Assembly: GCF_900187565.1 (NCBI RefSeq)
Contig: NZ_FYED01000014.1
Span: 62,001 to 126,000 of the forward strand
Direction: 5' to 3'
Source of the DNA: Pseudomonas sp. Irchel 3A7
GTDB taxonomy: Bacteria; Pseudomonadota; Gammaproteobacteria; Pseudomonadales; Pseudomonadaceae
Length of the DNA: 64,000 nucleotides
Within the stretch, counting starts at the first letter, position 1, and each line of letters starts with the position of its first letter. This document shows positions 51,259 to 60,589 of this stretch, one piece after another. The position numbers and the translations under genes were made by a program. The notes beneath the pieces were generated by a model. It did not search any database, was not told the origin of the DNA, and worked only from the letters and a program-made list of their open reading frames with translations.

Positions 51259-52998
51259 TCAGAGTTTCGGCAACTGCCCGATGCGTCCCATCATCTCGGT
51301 CACGATCTGCAGGTCCAGCAGGAACTGCTCGGTGGTCTTGAACTCGTTGTCGTTGTGGCCGGTGTATTTGACGTCGGGCATGGCCAGGCCGAATTGCACA
51401 CCGTTGGGCAGTTCATGCACCGAGGTGGCGCCGGCGGAGGTACCGAACTTGTGTTCCATGCCGAGGTTTTCGCTGGCCACGGCGAGCAGGGCCTTGACCC
51501 ATTCGCCTTCGGGGTTGCGGTACATCGGTTCGGCAATCGAGTAGTCGAAGGTCGGTGTGATGCTGGTCTTCTTGCTCCAGGCGTCCAGCTTTGTGGCGAT
51601 TTGCGATTTGAGCGTTTCCGGCGACTTGCCCTTCGGCACGCGCAGGTTGACCGCGAGTTTGAAGGCTTTGTCATCCATCCCGACATAGGTCAGGGAGGTG
51701 GTCAGCGGGCCCATGAATTCATCGGAAAAACCGACGCCCAGTTTGCCTCCCAGGTAATCCAGCCCCCAGTTGTCGGCGGCGTAGCGGGCGGCGTCAGTGA
51801 TCGCGTTCTGCTTGAGTGCGACCTTGCCGTCGAGGCTATTGATGAAATCCAGCATCCTGGCCACCGGGTTGACGCCGGACTCGGGCTCGGAGGAGTGGGC
51901 GGAAACGCCGGTGACCGTCAGTTTGACGTCCTTGCCGTCGACTTTGGCGTCTACGGTGAAGTTGCCGCCATTGCGCTTGGCGTAATCGGTACCGGCCTTT
52001 TGCAGGCTGGCGGCCAGTTCGGCAGGCTTGTCAGTCACCAGGGTAACGACTGATGTCGATGGAATCTGGTTGGTGGCCAGGCCGCCGGTCATCGAGATGA
52101 GTTCTGCGCCCTGGCCTTGCGCGGTACGCCGGGCAAAGCTGGCCATGACGGTGCCGTAGCCTTTCTCGGCGATCACCACCGGGTAGCCACCGTCCAGTGC
52201 CAGGTTGTAGTTGGGGGTCGGGTTGCGTTCGAAGTAGTACGGGATGGCGTCACCCGTGGTTTCCTCGGTGGTGTCGACCAGCAGCTTGAAGTTCCGGGCC
52301 AGCGGCAGCTTTTCTTCCTTAATGATCTTCATGGCGTAGAGCGAAACGACGATGCCGTTCTTGTCATCCTCGGTGCCCCGGCCATACATGCGGTCGCCGA
52401 TCAGGGTGACTTTGAACGGATCAAGTTGGGTGCCGTCCTGCAGCACCCAGTTCTCCGGCGTTACAGGCACCACATCGGCATGGGCGTGAATGCCGACCAC
52501 TTCATCGCCAGTGCCTTCGAGGGATATTTCATAGACGCGGTTGTCGATGTTGCGAAAATTCAGGTTGAACGCCTGGGCCAGGCCCTTGATCTTGTCGGCG
52601 ATCTTGATGAACTCGGGATTCTCGTGTTGGGCAACGCCGTCCACGCGGAACGTCGGGATGGCCACCAGCTCGCGCAGGGTCTCGGTGGCGGCGCTGCCGT
52701 ATTTCACTCGCGCATAAAGGCCCAGCAGGCGATGGATTTCGTTTTGCTGATCGGGAGAAAGCGTCTTGTTGTCGAGGAAGGCACTGATGGCCGGGCCGAT
52801 GTCGCCGGTTTTGGCGACGTCGCTCTTGGCCAGGCTCTGCAGGAACTGCCTGAAATCCGTGACCGACGCATCGCTGAAAGTCTTGAGAATGATCGCGCTC
52901 TGTTGCGGGGTGATGTTGGCGTGCGCAGCGGTGGTGAACGACGACAGGCCGGCGAGCATCAGGGTGGCCGCAGCCAGGTGCTTGAGTGAAAAATCCAT
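51259..52998 (-). CDS. Exported M20-family dipeptidase
   Basis: A 579-residue zinc metallopeptidase. A signal peptide (LAAATLMLAGLSSFTTAAHA) exports it. The metal ligands follow the M20 pattern: GIHAHADVVPV, YGRGTEDDKNG, DTTEETTG with the catalytic Glu, and the late SAGATSVHELPN region with His. A helical extension of about 110 residues precedes the peptidase, longer than PepV-like enzymes. It should release amino acids from dipeptides in the periplasm. The ATG at 52998 is preferred because the ribosome site directly abuts the earlier one. Confidence 0.88.
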   Translation of the reverse strand: MDFSLKHLAAATLMLAGLSSFTTAAHANITPQQSAIILKTFSDASVTDFRQFLQSLAKSDVAKTGDIGPAISAFLDNKTLSPDQQNEIHRLLGLYARVKYGSAATETLRELVAIPTFRVDGVAQHENPEFIKIADKIKGLAQAFNLNFRNIDNRVYEISLEGTGDEVVGIHAHADVVPVTPENWVLQDGTQLDPFKVTLIGDRMYGRGTEDDKNGIVVSLYAMKIIKEEKLPLARNFKLLVDTTEETTGDAIPYYFERNPTPNYNLALDGGYPVVIAEKGYGTVMASFARRTAQGQGAELISMTGGLATNQIPSTSVVTLVTDKPAELAASLQKAGTDYAKRNGGNFTVDAKVDGKDVKLTVTGVSAHSSEPESGVNPVARMLDFINSLDGKVALKQNAITDAARYAADNWGLDYLGGKLGVGFSDEFMGPLTTSLTYVGMDDKAFKLAVNLRVPKGKSPETLKSQIATKLDAWSKKTSITPTFDYSIAEPMYRNPEGEWVKALLAVASENLGMEHKFGTSAGATSVHELPNGVQFGLAMPDVKYTGHNDNEFKTTEQFLLDLQIVTEMMGRIGQLPKL

Positions 52999-53190
52999 TG
53001 TTGGGGGCATTCCTTTGCAGGCGGTTTGTGAGAAATATCTGATCGTTTAATCAGAAACGTTTGCAAACTAGCAAACGAAGAGGGGATACGGGAGCCCCTG
53101 AAGCGGGATTTGTCGCACAAAAATGCGAAAGGGGCGCAGAAACGAAAAACCGGGGAGGGCGCAGGTCGTGCGGCTGTAGCCAATCCCCTT

Positions 53191-54324
53191 GTGGGAGCGA
53201 GCCTGCTTGCGAAAGCGGTGGGTCATTCAGCAGAGATGTTGGATGTGAGGGCCCTTTCGTCGGAACGCCGCCCGGAGCCGGCTCGCTCCCACAGGGATCT
53301 GTGTGGCTCATGACATTTGTGTCCCATCACCGACCATTGTGGGAGCGAGCCTGCTCGCGAAAGCGGTGGGTCATTCGGCAGAGATGTTGGATGTGAGGAC
53401 CCTTTCGCGAGCAGGCTCGCTCCCACAGGGGATTTGCGTTGCTGACGATATTTGTGTCCCACCACCGACCATTGTGGGAGCGAGCCTGCTCGCGAAGGCG
53501 GTGGGTCAGTCGGCTTGGATGTTGGATGTGATGGCCCCTTCGCGAGCCGGCTCGCTCCCACAGGGGATTTGCGTTGCTGACGATATTTGTGTCCCACCAC
53601 CGTCCATTGTGGGAGCGAGCCTGCTCGCGAAAGCGGTGGGTCATTCAGCAGAGATGTTGGATGTGAGGACCCTTTCGCGAGCCGGCTCGCTCCCACAGGG
53701 GATTTGCGTTGCTGACGATATTTGTGTCCCACCACCGACCATTGTGGGAGCGAGCCTGCTCGCGAAAGCGGTGGGTCATTCAGCAGAGATGTTGGATGTG
53801 AGGACCCTTTCGCGAGCAGGCTCGCTCCCACAGGGGATTTGCGTTGCTGACGATATTTGTGTCCCACCACCGACCATTGTGGGAGCGAGCCTGCTCGCGA
53901 AAGCGGTGGGTCAGTCGGCTTGGATGTTGGATGTGATGGCCCCTTCGCGAGCAGGCTCGCTCCCACAGGGGATTTGCGTTGCTGACGATATTTGTGTCCC
54001 ACCACCGTCCATTGTGGGAGCGAGCCTGCTCGCGAAGGCGGTGGGTCATTCAGTAGAGATGTTGGATGTGAGGACCCTTTCGCGAGCAGGCTCGCTCCCA
54101 CAGGGATCTGTGTGGCTCATGACATTTGTGTCCCATCACCGACCATTGTGGGAGCGAGCCTGCTCGCGAAAGCGGTGGGTCATTCAGCAGAGATGTTGGA
54201 TGTGAGGACCCTTTCGCGAGCAGGCTCGCTCCCACAGGGGATTGGCGTGGCTTATGGCATTTGTTTCCCACCACCGACCATTGTGGGAGCGAGCCTGCTC
54301 GCGAAGGCGGTGGCTCGCTCCCAC
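53191..54324. repeat. Tandem array of nine REPINs, 135-bp period
   Basis: Nine REPIN units start at 53191, 53339, 53474, 53609, 53744, 53879, 54014, 54148 and 54283. Each full unit is about 88 bases with opposed REPs (GTGGGAGCGAGCCTGCTCGC and its mirror), and a 47-base spacer repeats with it, so the period is 135 bases. Unit 1 has a longer diverged right half. Unit 9 lost its middle and is 42 bases. Units 3 and 6 share a different inner sequence (TCAGTCGGCTTGG) from the others. Because 135 is a multiple of three, long frames run through both strands; these are not genes. Confidence 0.95.
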
Positions 54325-54334
54325 AGTCATCTGC

Positions 54335-55546
54335 TCAAACCCCCTTGGTAGAAGGCAACAAAATCGTCAAAACCCCCAACAACGGCAGATACGAGCACAG
54401 CGCATACACATACTCAATACCGTGAATATCCGCCAAATGCCCCAGCAACGCAGCGCCAATACCGCCAAAGCCGAACATCAGCCCGAAGAAGACGCCGGCG
54501 ATCATGCCGACGTTGCCCGGTACCAGTTCCTGGGCGAAGACCACGATGGCGGAGAACGCCGAGGCGAGGATGAAGCCGATGACCATGCTCAGCACGCCGG
54601 TCCAGAACAGGTCGACGTAGGGCAGGGCCAGGGTGAAGGGGGCGGCGCCGAGGATGGAAAACCAGATCACCTTCTTGCGTCCGATCCTGTCGCCGATGGG
54701 GCCGCCGAAGAACGTACCCGCGGCGACAGAACCGAGAAACAGGAACAGGTACAGCTGAGAGCTGGCGACTGACAGGTCGAATTTTTCGATCAGGTAGAAG
54801 GTGAAGTAGCTGGTGAAGCTGGCCATGTAGAAGTACTTGGAGAACACCAGCAGCGCCAGCACCGCCAGGGCAAAGGTCACCCGTTGCTTCGAAAGGCCAT
54901 GGGTGGCTTTGCTGCCTTGCTTGAGCTTGAACAGGTTCAGGTGACTGCGATACCAGCGGCTGAGGCCAAACAGGATCAGGATGGCGAACACTGCGAACAG
55001 GCCGAACCAGGCCACATTCCCCTGACCGTAAGGAATGATGATCGCCGCCGCCAGCAAGGGGCCGAAGGCGCTGCCGGCGTTGCCGCCGACCTGGAAGGTC
55101 GACTGTGCCAGGCCGAAGCGACCGCCCGAGGCCAGACGCGCCACCCGTGAGGTTTCCGGGTGAAAGGTCGAGGAACCAATGCCCACCAGCGCCGAAGCCA
55201 CAAGAATCGCCGGGAAGCTGCCGACAAAGGCCAGCATCAGGATGCCGATCAGGGTGCAGACCATCCCGGCGGGCAGCAGCCAGGGTTTGGGGTGCCGGTC
55301 GGTGTGGTAACCGACCCAGGGTTGCAGCAGCGAAGCGGTGAGCTGGAAGGTCAATGTGATCAGGCCTACCTGGGTGAAGGTCAGGCCGTAGTTGGCCTTG
55401 AGCATCGGGTAGATCGAAGGCAACACGGCCTGAATCAGGTCATTGATCAGGTGCGCCAACGCGCAGGCACCGATCACGCGCATGACCAGGGGGCTGGTCT
55501 GGCCGGCCACCGAGGCGGTGGCGCAAGGGGTCGTCATTGAGGACAT
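54335..55546 (-). CDS. Fsr-type MFS exporter (fosmidomycin resistance family)
   Basis: A 403-residue twelve-helix transporter. ALAHLINDLIQAVLPSIYPMLKANYGLTFTQVGLITLTFQLTASLLQPWVGYHTDR is the Fsr family's N-terminal region, and GIGSSTFHPETSRVARLASGGRFGLAQSTFQVGGNAG the fourth-fifth helix region. Fsr proteins export fosmidomycin and some other drugs by proton exchange. It is divergent from an AraC regulator gene, which probably controls it, and abuts the REPIN array at its 3' end. Confidence 0.9.
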   Translation of the reverse strand: MSSMTTPCATASVAGQTSPLVMRVIGACALAHLINDLIQAVLPSIYPMLKANYGLTFTQVGLITLTFQLTASLLQPWVGYHTDRHPKPWLLPAGMVCTLIGILMLAFVGSFPAILVASALVGIGSSTFHPETSRVARLASGGRFGLAQSTFQVGGNAGSAFGPLLAAAIIIPYGQGNVAWFGLFAVFAILILFGLSRWYRSHLNLFKLKQGSKATHGLSKQRVTFALAVLALLVFSKYFYMASFTSYFTFYLIEKFDLSVASSQLYLFLFLGSVAAGTFFGGPIGDRIGRKKVIWFSILGAAPFTLALPYVDLFWTGVLSMVIGFILASAFSAIVVFAQELVPGNVGMIAGVFFGLMFGFGGIGAALLGHLADIHGIEYVYALCSYLPLLGVLTILLPSTKGV

Positions 55547-55661
55547 CGCACATCATCCAGGCTGGGAAAGAGGGGCATTGCGTAAACCTGGCGCTATGCT
55601 AGATTTCGCGAAATTGCCTGTCTCGCGCAATTCGGGCGGCTACTTTCGCAAAAGAGGCATC

Positions 55662-56435
55662 ATGGTCAAATCGCTGGAAACATTTCTGGTCGAAATGGAC
55701 GAAGTCGCCTGGGCGGTCTGCACCAGTGCGACCGATTACCCGGAAGACTGGATCATCGAACCTCACAGCCACGCCAAGCACCAGTTGATCTACGCCATCG
55801 AGGGCGTGATGGTCGTGCATTCGGGGCTGAGCCAGTGGACGGTTCCACCGAGCCGAGGGATCTGGATGCCCAGCGGGCACGTGCACTCGATTCGCTGCGT
55901 CGGCGCATTGAAGATGCGCAGCGTCTTCGTGCGGCCGGATCAATTTCCCGAGCTGCCGGACGAAACCCGGGCCGTGAGCATTTCCGCGCTACTGAGCGAG
56001 TTGATCAAGACCTCCGTGACCATCGCGGCACCCATGGACGAGGATTCGCGCGAAGCCAGGATCATGCGTTTGATCGTGGACGAACTCACCCTCCTGCCGA
56101 CCTTGCCCCTGCACCTGCCGCAACCGGCGGATGAACGAATCCAGGCGATCTGTTCGGCCCTGCAACAGGACCCGGGGGATGGATCGACGCTGGCGGACTG
56201 GAGCGCTCGGCTGAGCCTGGATGCCAAGACCATCCAGCGCCTGTTTCACAAGGAAACCGGCATGACCTTCGGCCAGTGGCGCCAACAGGCCCGCCTGCTG
56301 TTGGCGCTGGAGCGTATTGCGGTCGGCGAGAAGATCATCGACGTGGCGGGCGCCTTGGGCTACGACAGCCCCAGCGCGTTTACCACCATGTTCAAAAAGC
56401 AGTTCGGGACGACGCCGAGTCATTTTTTCAGGTGA
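55662..56435 (+). CDS. AraC-family regulator with cupin sensor
   Basis: A 257-residue protein. An N-terminal cupin (EPHSHAKHQLIYAIEGVMVVHSG, then SRGIWMPSGHVHSI) probably binds the inducer. The C-terminal double HTH ends LGYDSPSAFTTMFKKQFGTTPSHFF. This is the NimR/RhaS-like short AraC group, often found divergent from MFS exporters. AGAGG stands five bases before the ATG at 55662, deciding against a longer frame. It probably regulates the Fsr-type gene. Its end overlaps the convergent phosphoesterase gene by eight bases. Confidence 0.88.
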   Translation: MVKSLETFLVEMDEVAWAVCTSATDYPEDWIIEPHSHAKHQLIYAIEGVMVVHSGLSQWTVPPSRGIWMPSGHVHSIRCVGALKMRSVFVRPDQFPELPDETRAVSISALLSELIKTSVTIAAPMDEDSREARIMRLIVDELTLLPTLPLHLPQPADERIQAICSALQQDPGDGSTLADWSARLSLDAKTIQRLFHKETGMTFGQWRQQARLLLALERIAVGEKIIDVAGALGYDSPSAFTTMFKKQFGTTPSHFFR

Positions 56436-57204
56436 GCGATGGACCCAGCTCAATCACCAATGCATCGTTGAATGCGGGGTTCTCGTTCACACCATTTTTC
56501 GCATAGCCCCGGGGGTTGCACACCACGCGGGTATTGCCCACCCGATAGTCAAAACTGCCATGGGTATGCCCATGCAACCACAGCGCCGGCTGCCATTGTT
56601 TGATCCGTTCTTCGAGGTCCGAAACGAAACTCGGGTTGATCGGCGAACCGGCAAACATCGGGCTGATGCTCGACCGGGTCGGTGCGAAATGAGAGATCAC
56701 CACCGTGGGCGTCGTACTGTCCCGGGCGAAGCAGTCGTCCAGCCAGGCGACGGTCTGCAGAAAAATCAGCTGGGAAACCGCGGGGGTGAACAGGTCCGGA
56801 AAGTCCGGCGAAACTTTGATATGGCTGAAGTCGCGAATGAGCTGTGTCGCCAGATCGATACTCTGGCTCCGAGCCTGCGCATCGTCGAACAGACGGTAGT
56901 CCGACCACAGGGTGCAGCCCAGGAAACGCACGCCGTCGTGGACATATTCCGAGCGCTCCAGAACCTGTATCCCTGTGCCTTGGGACAAGCTGTTCAGCTG
57001 TTCGTAAGTCGAGATCAGGTCACTGCCATAGAACTCGTGATTGCCGGCCACGTACAGGATCGGAGCCGGGCAGGTTCTGGCCCATTCAATGGCCCTGGCG
57101 GGTCGGGCAATGTCCCCTGCCAGCACGACGATATCGGCATCCACGTCGGGAAACGGTATGGCGTTGACGGACAAGTGGATATCGGACAGCAAGGCGATGC
57201 GCAT
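56428..57204 (-). CDS. Calcineurin-like metallophosphoesterase
   Basis: A 258-residue cytosolic protein. The metal-binding motifs are IALLSDIHL, VVLAGDIARP, YVAGNHEFY, ISHFAPT and LHGHTHGS. It is larger than the YfcE type at 38733 and closer to the Icc/purple-acid group of single-domain phosphoesterases. The substrate is unknown; nucleotides or phosphodiesters are possible. It is monocistronic and divergent from the ProVW-like operon. Confidence 0.87.
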   Translation of the reverse strand: MRIALLSDIHLSVNAIPFPDVDADIVVLAGDIARPARAIEWARTCPAPILYVAGNHEFYGSDLISTYEQLNSLSQGTGIQVLERSEYVHDGVRFLGCTLWSDYRLFDDAQARSQSIDLATQLIRDFSHIKVSPDFPDLFTPAVSQLIFLQTVAWLDDCFARDSTTPTVVISHFAPTRSSISPMFAGSPINPSFVSDLEERIKQWQPALWLHGHTHGSFDYRVGNTRVVCNPRGYAKNGVNENPAFNDALVIELGPSLT

Positions 57205-57308
57205 GGATCAATTCCCTCTGTGTTGAATGTCGGCCCCTCGGCCAACTGTATCTCGCCCATCGACGCAGGTCTGCATTCGATGCCCCCGGCATGACGCTTG
57301 CCAAGCCT

Positions 57309-57359
57309 AAGCTAATTCCAAAAAGATATTTATTTAACTTTTTTAAGATCGATTAGCTT
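57309..57359. promoter_or_regulatory. AT-rich inverted repeat before the methyl-donor operon
   Basis: AAGCTAAT (57309-57316) and ATTAGCTT (57352-57359) flank a very AT-rich core (CCAAAAAGATATTTATTTAA...). It lies 70-120 bases upstream of the transporter start in otherwise GC-rich DNA. AT-rich upstream sequences of this kind occur before sulphur-starvation genes in Pseudomonas, where CysB acts; this role is inferred. Confidence 0.4.
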
Positions 57360-57431
57360 TATGCGTTCTTGAGAGCGCTGCGTTTACCACCTGGCGCTTG
57401 GCCGATTTTCTACCTTGGGCCGGGAGCTCCT

Positions 57432-59531
57432 GTGACCACCATTCAAACGTCTTTGTCGACTGCACGCATTGAGTCCTTTCAAAGATTTTCGCCACCGTCC
57501 GACAGCCCCGCCAATGACAGTGATGTCGTACTCGAACTGCGCGACGTCACCAAGGCCTATCTGCGCAAAGGTGCGCCGGTCGCGCCCGCGGTCAGCAACG
57601 TCAGCCTGAAGGTGCGTCGCGGTGAAGTGCTGTGCCTGATGGGCACGTCCGGCAGCGGCAAGTCGACGTTACTGCGACACATCAACCGCTTGATCGAACC
57701 CAGCAGTGGCGAGGTCTTGATCGACGGACACGCCATCAGCGGCTTGAGCAACCAGGCCTTGCGTGACCTCAGGTCGCGACGCATCGGCATGGTGTTCCAG
57801 CACTTCGGCCTGCTGCCCCATCGCACGGTGCTGGACAACGTGGCGCTGCCACTGGAGCTGCGCGGCGAACCCGAGTCCGTGCGCCATGCGGCGGCCATCG
57901 AACAGTTGCAGGCGGTGGGCCTGGACGGTTGGGGCGAGCATTACCCGCATGAACTGTCCGGTGGCATGCAGCAGCGCGTGGGGTTTGCCCGGGCCCTGGT
58001 GACCAATCCCGATATCCTGCTGATGGACGAGCCGTTCAGCGCGCTGGACCCGACCATCCGCCGCGATCTGCAAAGTCACTTTCTGGCCCTGGCCCGTGAG
58101 CGCGGAATCAGCACTTTGCTGGTCACTCACGATCCGGCGGAAGCCATACGCCTGGCCGATCGTATTGCCGTGCTGCGGCAAGGCCGGCTGGTGCAGTTGG
58201 GCACGCCCGAACAATTGCTCGAGCAACCCGCCGATGCCGAAGTCGCAGACTTTTTCCGCGATTGCACGCCAACGCCATCGGCGCTGCAACCTCCGGACAG
58301 CATTCGCACCCCGACGCCACAACGCCAACCCCGTGAGCCATCTGTCGATCACGGTTTGCCCCGCTGGCAAGCGCTGTTGCTGGGGCCGGCAGCCCTGGCG
58401 GCGCGGGGTAGGGGCGGGTGGTTCTGGTTGACGTTTGCCGCCGAACTCGCCGCATTGGCGGTTGCGGGCCAAGGCCTGGCCAGCGCGTCATGGCTTGCGG
58501 TGCTCGCGGCCGTGGCCGTGTTCGGTGCCAGCCGCTTCAGCGCGATCTCGCTCAGCCGCCAAACTGTGCGGCAGACGACGGGCTGGTGGCTGCCTTTGGC
58601 ATTGCTGCTGGTCAGTCAGGCCCTGGTGATCTGGCGCGTCATCACCCCCGATACCCCCCATGCCCTGTTGCAGTTTCCCGAAAACCGCCAATGGCTGTTG
58701 CTGGCGGCGGAGAGTATCGACCAGTTTATCGGCTGGTCCCAGGTGACGTTTGAAGGTGCGTTCGTCGGCGTGATCGTTGCCGTGCGCACTGTCATCGAAG
58801 GCATTGAAAATCTGCTCGGCTGGCTGCCCTGGCCGCTGTCGGCGCTGGCCGTGGTGTTCCTCGCCTGGCGCTCGGCCGGACTGGCACTGGCGCTGACCAG
58901 CGGCGTTGCATTGTTGTACATCGGCCTGTTCGGCTTCTGGGAGCACACCATCGCCACCCTGGCGCTGGTGGGTTCTTCGGTGTTGATCGCCCTGGTCATC
59001 GGCGTGCCGACCGGCATCCTGCTGGCGAAGCGGCCGCTGGTGCGGCGCCTGTTCACACCCTTGCTGGATGTCATGCAGACACTGCCGACCTTCGTGTACC
59101 TGATTCCCGCCGTGGCGTTCTTCTCTGTCGGCAAGACCCCGGCCGTGATCGCCACGGTGATTTTCGCCCTGGCGCCGATGATCCGCCTGACTTCGCTGGG
59201 TATCCAGGAAGTACCGAAAGATGCGGTCGAGGCAGCGGTCGCCCACGGTGCCAGCCCCTGGCAAACCCTGGTCAAGGTGCAACTGCCACTGGCGCGCCGC
59301 TCACTGCTGCTGGGGATCAACCAGACCATCGTCATGAGCCTGTCGATGGTGGTGGTGGCCGCGCTGATCGGCGCCGGTGGCCTGGGGTATGACGTCATGA
59401 CGGCACTGCGCAACATCAAGGGCGGCGAGGGCATGCTTGCCGGCGTGGCGATCGTGCTGTGCGCGCTGATACCGGATCGAATCATTCAATCGAGCTTGCG
59501 CAAGCAAGATCACCTGCACAACCCACAGTGA
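57432..59531 (+). CDS. Fused ProV-ProW type ABC transporter (ATPase plus permease)
   Basis: A 699-residue protein joining two usually separate subunits. Residues about 40-275 are a ProV/OpuAA ATPase: Walker A GTSGSGKST, signature LSGGMQQRV, Walker B ILLMDEPFSALDP. The CBS domains of true ProV are missing. A linker of about 45 residues leads to a ProW-type permease with many helices and the contact loop EVPKDAVEAAVAHGASPWQTLVKVQLPLA. The GTG at 57432 follows GGGAG by about six bases; ORFs starting earlier lack support. It should import quaternary ammonium or sulphonium compounds with the binding protein downstream. Confidence 0.88.
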   Translation: MTTIQTSLSTARIESFQRFSPPSDSPANDSDVVLELRDVTKAYLRKGAPVAPAVSNVSLKVRRGEVLCLMGTSGSGKSTLLRHINRLIEPSSGEVLIDGHAISGLSNQALRDLRSRRIGMVFQHFGLLPHRTVLDNVALPLELRGEPESVRHAAAIEQLQAVGLDGWGEHYPHELSGGMQQRVGFARALVTNPDILLMDEPFSALDPTIRRDLQSHFLALARERGISTLLVTHDPAEAIRLADRIAVLRQGRLVQLGTPEQLLEQPADAEVADFFRDCTPTPSALQPPDSIRTPTPQRQPREPSVDHGLPRWQALLLGPAALAARGRGGWFWLTFAAELAALAVAGQGLASASWLAVLAAVAVFGASRFSAISLSRQTVRQTTGWWLPLALLLVSQALVIWRVITPDTPHALLQFPENRQWLLLAAESIDQFIGWSQVTFEGAFVGVIVAVRTVIEGIENLLGWLPWPLSALAVVFLAWRSAGLALALTSGVALLYIGLFGFWEHTIATLALVGSSVLIALVIGVPTGILLAKRPLVRRLFTPLLDVMQTLPTFVYLIPAVAFFSVGKTPAVIATVIFALAPMIRLTSLGIQEVPKDAVEAAVAHGASPWQTLVKVQLPLARRSLLLGINQTIVMSLSMVVVAALIGAGGLGYDVMTALRNIKGGEGMLAGVAIVLCALIPDRIIQSSLRKQDHLHNPQ

Positions 59532-59539
59532 GACTTATC

Positions 59540-60589
59540 GTGAACACACATTTTTCTCGTACGCTTGGCGCGGCCGCGTTGCTGGCCTCTTTAATTCTCC
59601 CGGCAACCGCCATGGCCAAGGACAAAATCGTCATCGGCGAGCAGAACTGGACGGGCGCCATCGCCATTCAACACATTCTGGGCGAGGTGATCAAAACCCG
59701 GCTCGATGGCGACGTCTCGTACCTGGCCGGGGATGTCCCGGTACTGTTCAGCGCCGCCGCCAAAGGCGATGGCTCGGTCGACGTGCTGACCGACATCTGG
59801 TTACCGAATCAGTCGGCGGCCTGGGCCAAATACGTCACTGGCGGCAGCAAGTCGCTGGTTGCAAACGTTCAACCCTATGCCGGGGAGCAAGGGTTTTATA
59901 TCCCGGGCTATCTGCAGGACAAGTACGGGGTCAAGTCCATCTATGACCTGAAGAAACCGGAAATCGCCAAGCTCTTCGAACCCCTGGGCGGCGGCAAGGC
60001 GCAGCTGCTGGTCGGCCCGGCAGGCTGGGAGTCGACCTACATCGGCCAGATCAAGGCCAAGGATTATGGCTTCGCCGATAAATTCGAATCGGTGTCCACG
60101 GAAGCCTCGGTGACTTACGCCAAGCTGGCCACGGCCTACAAGGCACAGCGCGGTGTGGTGTTCTACGCCTACACCCCGGACTGGATCTTCTCGGCCTTTG
60201 ACCTGCGTCGCCTGGAAGAGCCGGCGTTCGACGGCTATGCCCAGGACAACAAGAAAGGCGATCCGCTGTACAAGGCCGACGGTTGCTGGAAATTCATCAG
60301 CCCGACGGTCGATCCGGACTGGTTGAACAAGAGCCGGATCACCTGCGCCTTCCCGGATGCCAAGGTGTATGTGCTGGCCTCTGCGGCCCTGCAAAAACGC
60401 GCACCGAAAATCGCCGATTTCTTGCATAACTTTGCCATTGCGCCGGCGCAGCTCAATGACCTGATCCTGAAGATCGAAAAGGAAAAACAACCGGCTGACG
60501 TCGCTGCCAAGGCGTGGGTCCAGGCGAATGGCGCCACCGTTGATCAATGGCTGGCCGCCTCGGCGCCGAAAGTGAGTGCAGCGCAATGA
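59540..60589 (+). CDS. ProX/OpuAC-type substrate-binding protein
   Basis: A 349-residue exported protein with a signal peptide (GAAALLASLILPATAMA). IVIGEQNWTGAIAIQHILGEVI and DVLTDIWLPNQSAAWAKYV are typical of glycine-betaine/choline/carnitine binding proteins, whose aromatic box holds a methylated cation; several Trp and Tyr are at fitting places. The GTG start at 59540 is eight bases after the transporter stop. Its stop overlaps the methyltransferase start, so ligand uptake and methyl transfer are coupled in one transcript. Confidence 0.87.
   Translation: MNTHFSRTLGAAALLASLILPATAMAKDKIVIGEQNWTGAIAIQHILGEVIKTRLDGDVSYLAGDVPVLFSAAAKGDGSVDVLTDIWLPNQSAAWAKYVTGGSKSLVANVQPYAGEQGFYIPGYLQDKYGVKSIYDLKKPEIAKLFEPLGGGKAQLLVGPAGWESTYIGQIKAKDYGFADKFESVSTEASVTYAKLATAYKAQRGVVFYAYTPDWIFSAFDLRRLEEPAFDGYAQDNKKGDPLYKADGCWKFISPTVDPDWLNKSRITCAFPDAKVYVLASAALQKRAPKIADFLHNFAIAPAQLNDLILKIEKEKQPADVAAKAWVQANGATVDQWLAASAPKVSAAQ

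Noticed and set aside
53223..54205. Long reading frames on both strands through the REPIN array, encoding repeats such as GASLLAKA
   Set aside because: They exist because the 135-bp period is a multiple of three; no ribosome sites, and the peptide repeats are translated REPs.
53191..54324. Possible CRISPR array
   Set aside because: Spacers are repeated, not unique; the unit is 135 bp with internal opposed REPs, and no cas genes are present.
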